Source: Verrucomicrobia subdivision 3 bacterium UBA7542 (GTDB lineage: Bacteria; Verrucomicrobiota; Verrucomicrobiia; Limisphaerales; UBA11358). From it: a DNA stretch of 6,786 nt. Positions 5,545 to 6,786 of this stretch are shown here, piece after piece (the first letter of the stretch is position 1; each line of letters starts with the position of its first letter). Under the pieces are notes generated by a model. The model worked only from the letters and a program-made list of their open reading frames with translations. It did no database searches and was not told where the DNA came from. The translations under genes and the position numbers were made by a program. The stretch spans positions 1 through 6,786 of the forward strand of contig DLMG01000259.1 of NCBI GenBank assembly GCA_002479245.1, written 5' to 3'.

Positions 5545-6267
5545 ATGTTACGAAGCATTAAACAGTTGTACGGAGACAAACTCGGTGCGTCAGATGGCGA
5601 AATCGGCCATGTGAAGGATTTTTATTTTGACGATCAGAACTGGGCGGTTCGTTATCTGGTCGCGGACACGGGCTCGTGGTTGCCGGGGCGCCAGGTGCTC
5701 ATTTCTCCTCATGCCTTCCCCGAAGGCTTTCGGGGGAAAAGTCTGCGCGTGAATCTGACCCGGAAACAGATTGAGGACAGCCCTTCGATCGAGTCGCACA
5801 AACCTGTGTCCCGACAATACGAAGAGGAGTATTACCGATATTACGGCTGGCCCTACTACTGGCGAGGCGATGCGTTGTGGGGCATGAGCGGTTTTCCGAT
5901 TTTGGAGCTGCCGCCAAAACCTCTCCCAAGCGAACCAGCCACTGCGAGTGGCCCGCGACCCGAACGCGCCGATGCGCATCTGCGAAGCACGCAAGCCGTG
6001 AACGGCTACCATATCCAGGCGAGTGACGGGACAATCGGCCACGTCTGTGATTTCATGATGGACGACGAGAGTTGGGCGATTCGTCAACTGGTCATCAAAA
6101 CCGGGCACCGGCTTTCCGGCAAAGAGGTGCAAATACCGTCGAGCAAGGTTGACCGGATCAGTTGGGATGAATCCAAGGTGTTTGTGAACTTGACGAAGGA
6201 AGCCATCCTGCAGACGCCGGCTTGCGACGATGCCTCAGTCGGCGCAGCCCCGAAGGAAGCTCGCTAA
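5545..6267 (+). CDS. Double PRC-barrel domain protein
   Basis: A 240-residue soluble protein with two PRC-barrel domains. The first (about 1-80) contains GASDGEIGHVKDFYFDD and AVRYLVADTG, then VLISPHAF and VNLTRKQIEDSP. The second (about 150-225) repeats the pattern as QASDGTIGHVCDFMMDD (158 onward) and AIRQLVIKTG, ending VFVNLTKEAILQTP. The offset is 144 residues, an internal duplication. Between them lies a Tyr/Trp-rich stretch (YEEEYYRYYGWPYYW) and a Pro-rich linker. PRC-barrels are small beta barrels found in the photosynthetic reaction centre H subunit and RimM; stand-alone double forms are common in soil bacteria and are often linked to stress, but have no defined reaction. There is no signal peptide or membrane segment. 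The frame is open from a TTG at 5428, but homologues typically begin MLRSIKQLYGDK, so I start at ATG 5545. The ribosome site (AGAAAG) is weak. The structured element and 22-bp repeat lie upstream. Confidence 0.9.
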   Translation: MLRSIKQLYGDKLGASDGEIGHVKDFYFDDQNWAVRYLVADTGSWLPGRQVLISPHAFPEGFRGKSLRVNLTRKQIEDSPSIESHKPVSRQYEEEYYRYYGWPYYWRGDALWGMSGFPILELPPKPLPSEPATASGPRPERADAHLRSTQAVNGYHIQASDGTIGHVCDFMMDDESWAIRQLVIKTGHRLSGKEVQIPSSKVDRISWDESKVFVNLTKEAILQTPACDDASVGAAPKEAR

Positions 6268-6332
6268 AACAAAACCAATTCACCGGCAATCAACAAAAGA
6301 AGAATCAATTGATGAAAACCTCCAGTCAGCGA

Positions 6333-6356
6333 CCTCCGACAAAGCCGGAGGCTTGC
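6333..6356 (+). promoter_or_regulatory. Hairpin burying the ribosome binding site of the last gene
   Basis: CCTCCG (6333-6338) is perfectly complementary to CGGAGG (6346-6351) around the seven-base loop ACAAAGC. The right arm contains GGAGG (6347-6351), a strong Shine-Dalgarno five bases before ATG 6357. If that ATG is the start, the hairpin would hide the ribosome site and could tune translation. If translation begins at ATG 6312 the segment is coding and the hairpin may be incidental. Confidence 0.4.
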
Positions 6357-6786
6357 ATGGTTGGAGGCGGCTCAAAGCCACCGGGCTTCGCCGCGATCCT
6401 GCTCGGTCTGCTGTTGCTGATTGGATGTTTCACTCCGGCCCTGCGGCTGGCTGGCGCGCCATCGGTTCCACTCACGGACAAACGCGAGGCCAACCCGGCG
6501 CCCGAATCAGCCGGGCCAACTCTCCTCCTGGACTATGGTCGCGGCAAATCGCCGGGCAATACGGTGTCTGAATTCATGTATTTCGTGCCGCTGATTTCGT
6601 TGGAGCCGGTTTCCGTCGTCAAGAGTCCCGGCAACACGCAGCGCGCGCGGATGGTGTCCGCCACGCGGTCCTTCACGGCCAGGTCATTCCTGGTGACCTG
6701 CGAATTCGAGTTCGCCGGTGAAGGTAATCAACAAAACGTTTTTGACCACACGGACAAAGTCCACCGGCACGAGCGGGAGCTCAAGG
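6357..6786 (+). CDS. Putative lipoprotein or exported protein of unknown family (3' partial)
   Basis: The frame is open to the window end, giving 143 codons. The N-terminus is a signal sequence: polar start (MVGGGSKPPG), hydrophobic core (FAAILLGLLLLIG), and a lipobox-like LIGC with Cys24. A signal peptidase I site after RLAGA is the alternative. The mature part begins with a Pro/Ala-rich stretch and then a beta-rich-looking segment with LLLDYGRGKSPGN, EFMYFVPLISLEPVSV and FLVTCEFEF. I do not recognise the family. I chose ATG 6357 because GGAGG precedes it by five bases; ATG 6312 in the same frame would add 15 residues (MKTSSQRPPTKPEAC) but has only a weak AGAAG site. The gap to the PRC-barrel stop is 89 bases (44 from ATG 6312) on the same strand with no terminator seen, so the two may be co-transcribed. 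The product probably acts in the cell envelope. Confidence 0.75.
   Translation, partial: MVGGGSKPPGFAAILLGLLLLIGCFTPALRLAGAPSVPLTDKREANPAPESAGPTLLLDYGRGKSPGNTVSEFMYFVPLISLEPVSVVKSPGNTQRARMVSATRSFTARSFLVTCEFEFAGEGNQQNVFDHTDKVHRHERELK

Overview
The window suggests a free-living, GC-rich soil or freshwater bacterium, most likely a member of the Verrucomicrobiota close to Pedosphaera/Limisphaerales. This is inferred from gene content: a short exported fibronectin type III protein ending in a '-RFYR-' tail, a Thivi_2564-type mini membrane protein, a PRC-barrel stress protein and an acidic tail resembling DUF2934 proteins. No rRNA, tRNA, CRISPR array, transposase or phage gene was seen.

Layout: (1) 1-243, the 3' end of an acidic small protein, with a weak terminator behind it. 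(2) 463-660, a two-helix mini membrane protein with a strong ribosome binding site, preceded by an exact 22-bp repeat. (3) 661-1154, no convincing gene. (4) 1155-4030, a two-gene operon: a membrane Cache-HAMP-PAS histidine kinase of the NarX/HisKA_3 type, and a NarL/LuxR-type response regulator overlapping it by 4 bp. A hairpin-rich 3' untranslated region and a good intrinsic terminator (4236-4255) follow. (5) 4521-5057, minus strand, a small secreted fibronectin type III protein. (6) 5058-5544, a divergent intergenic region holding a probable structured RNA or repeat element (5233-5404). (7) 5545-6267, a double PRC-barrel protein. (8) 6357 to the window end, the start of a putative lipoprotein of unknown family.

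The only clear functional unit is the two-component system: the kinase senses an extracytoplasmic ligand through its Cache domain and phosphorylates the regulator, whose targets cannot be read from the window. The mini membrane protein and the PRC-barrel protein are families often met among envelope or general-stress genes. They share the same exact 22-bp element upstream in the same orientation, so co-regulation is a reasonable hypothesis.

The most unusual content is non-coding. The 5233-5404 segment is closed by interrupted inverted repeats and contains two perfect 8-bp helices in pseudoknot order. Its left arm recurs, with its upstream flank, at the end of the response regulator gene. Its right arm recurs upstream of the mini membrane protein. 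This could be an undescribed structured RNA, leader element or small dispersed repeat family.
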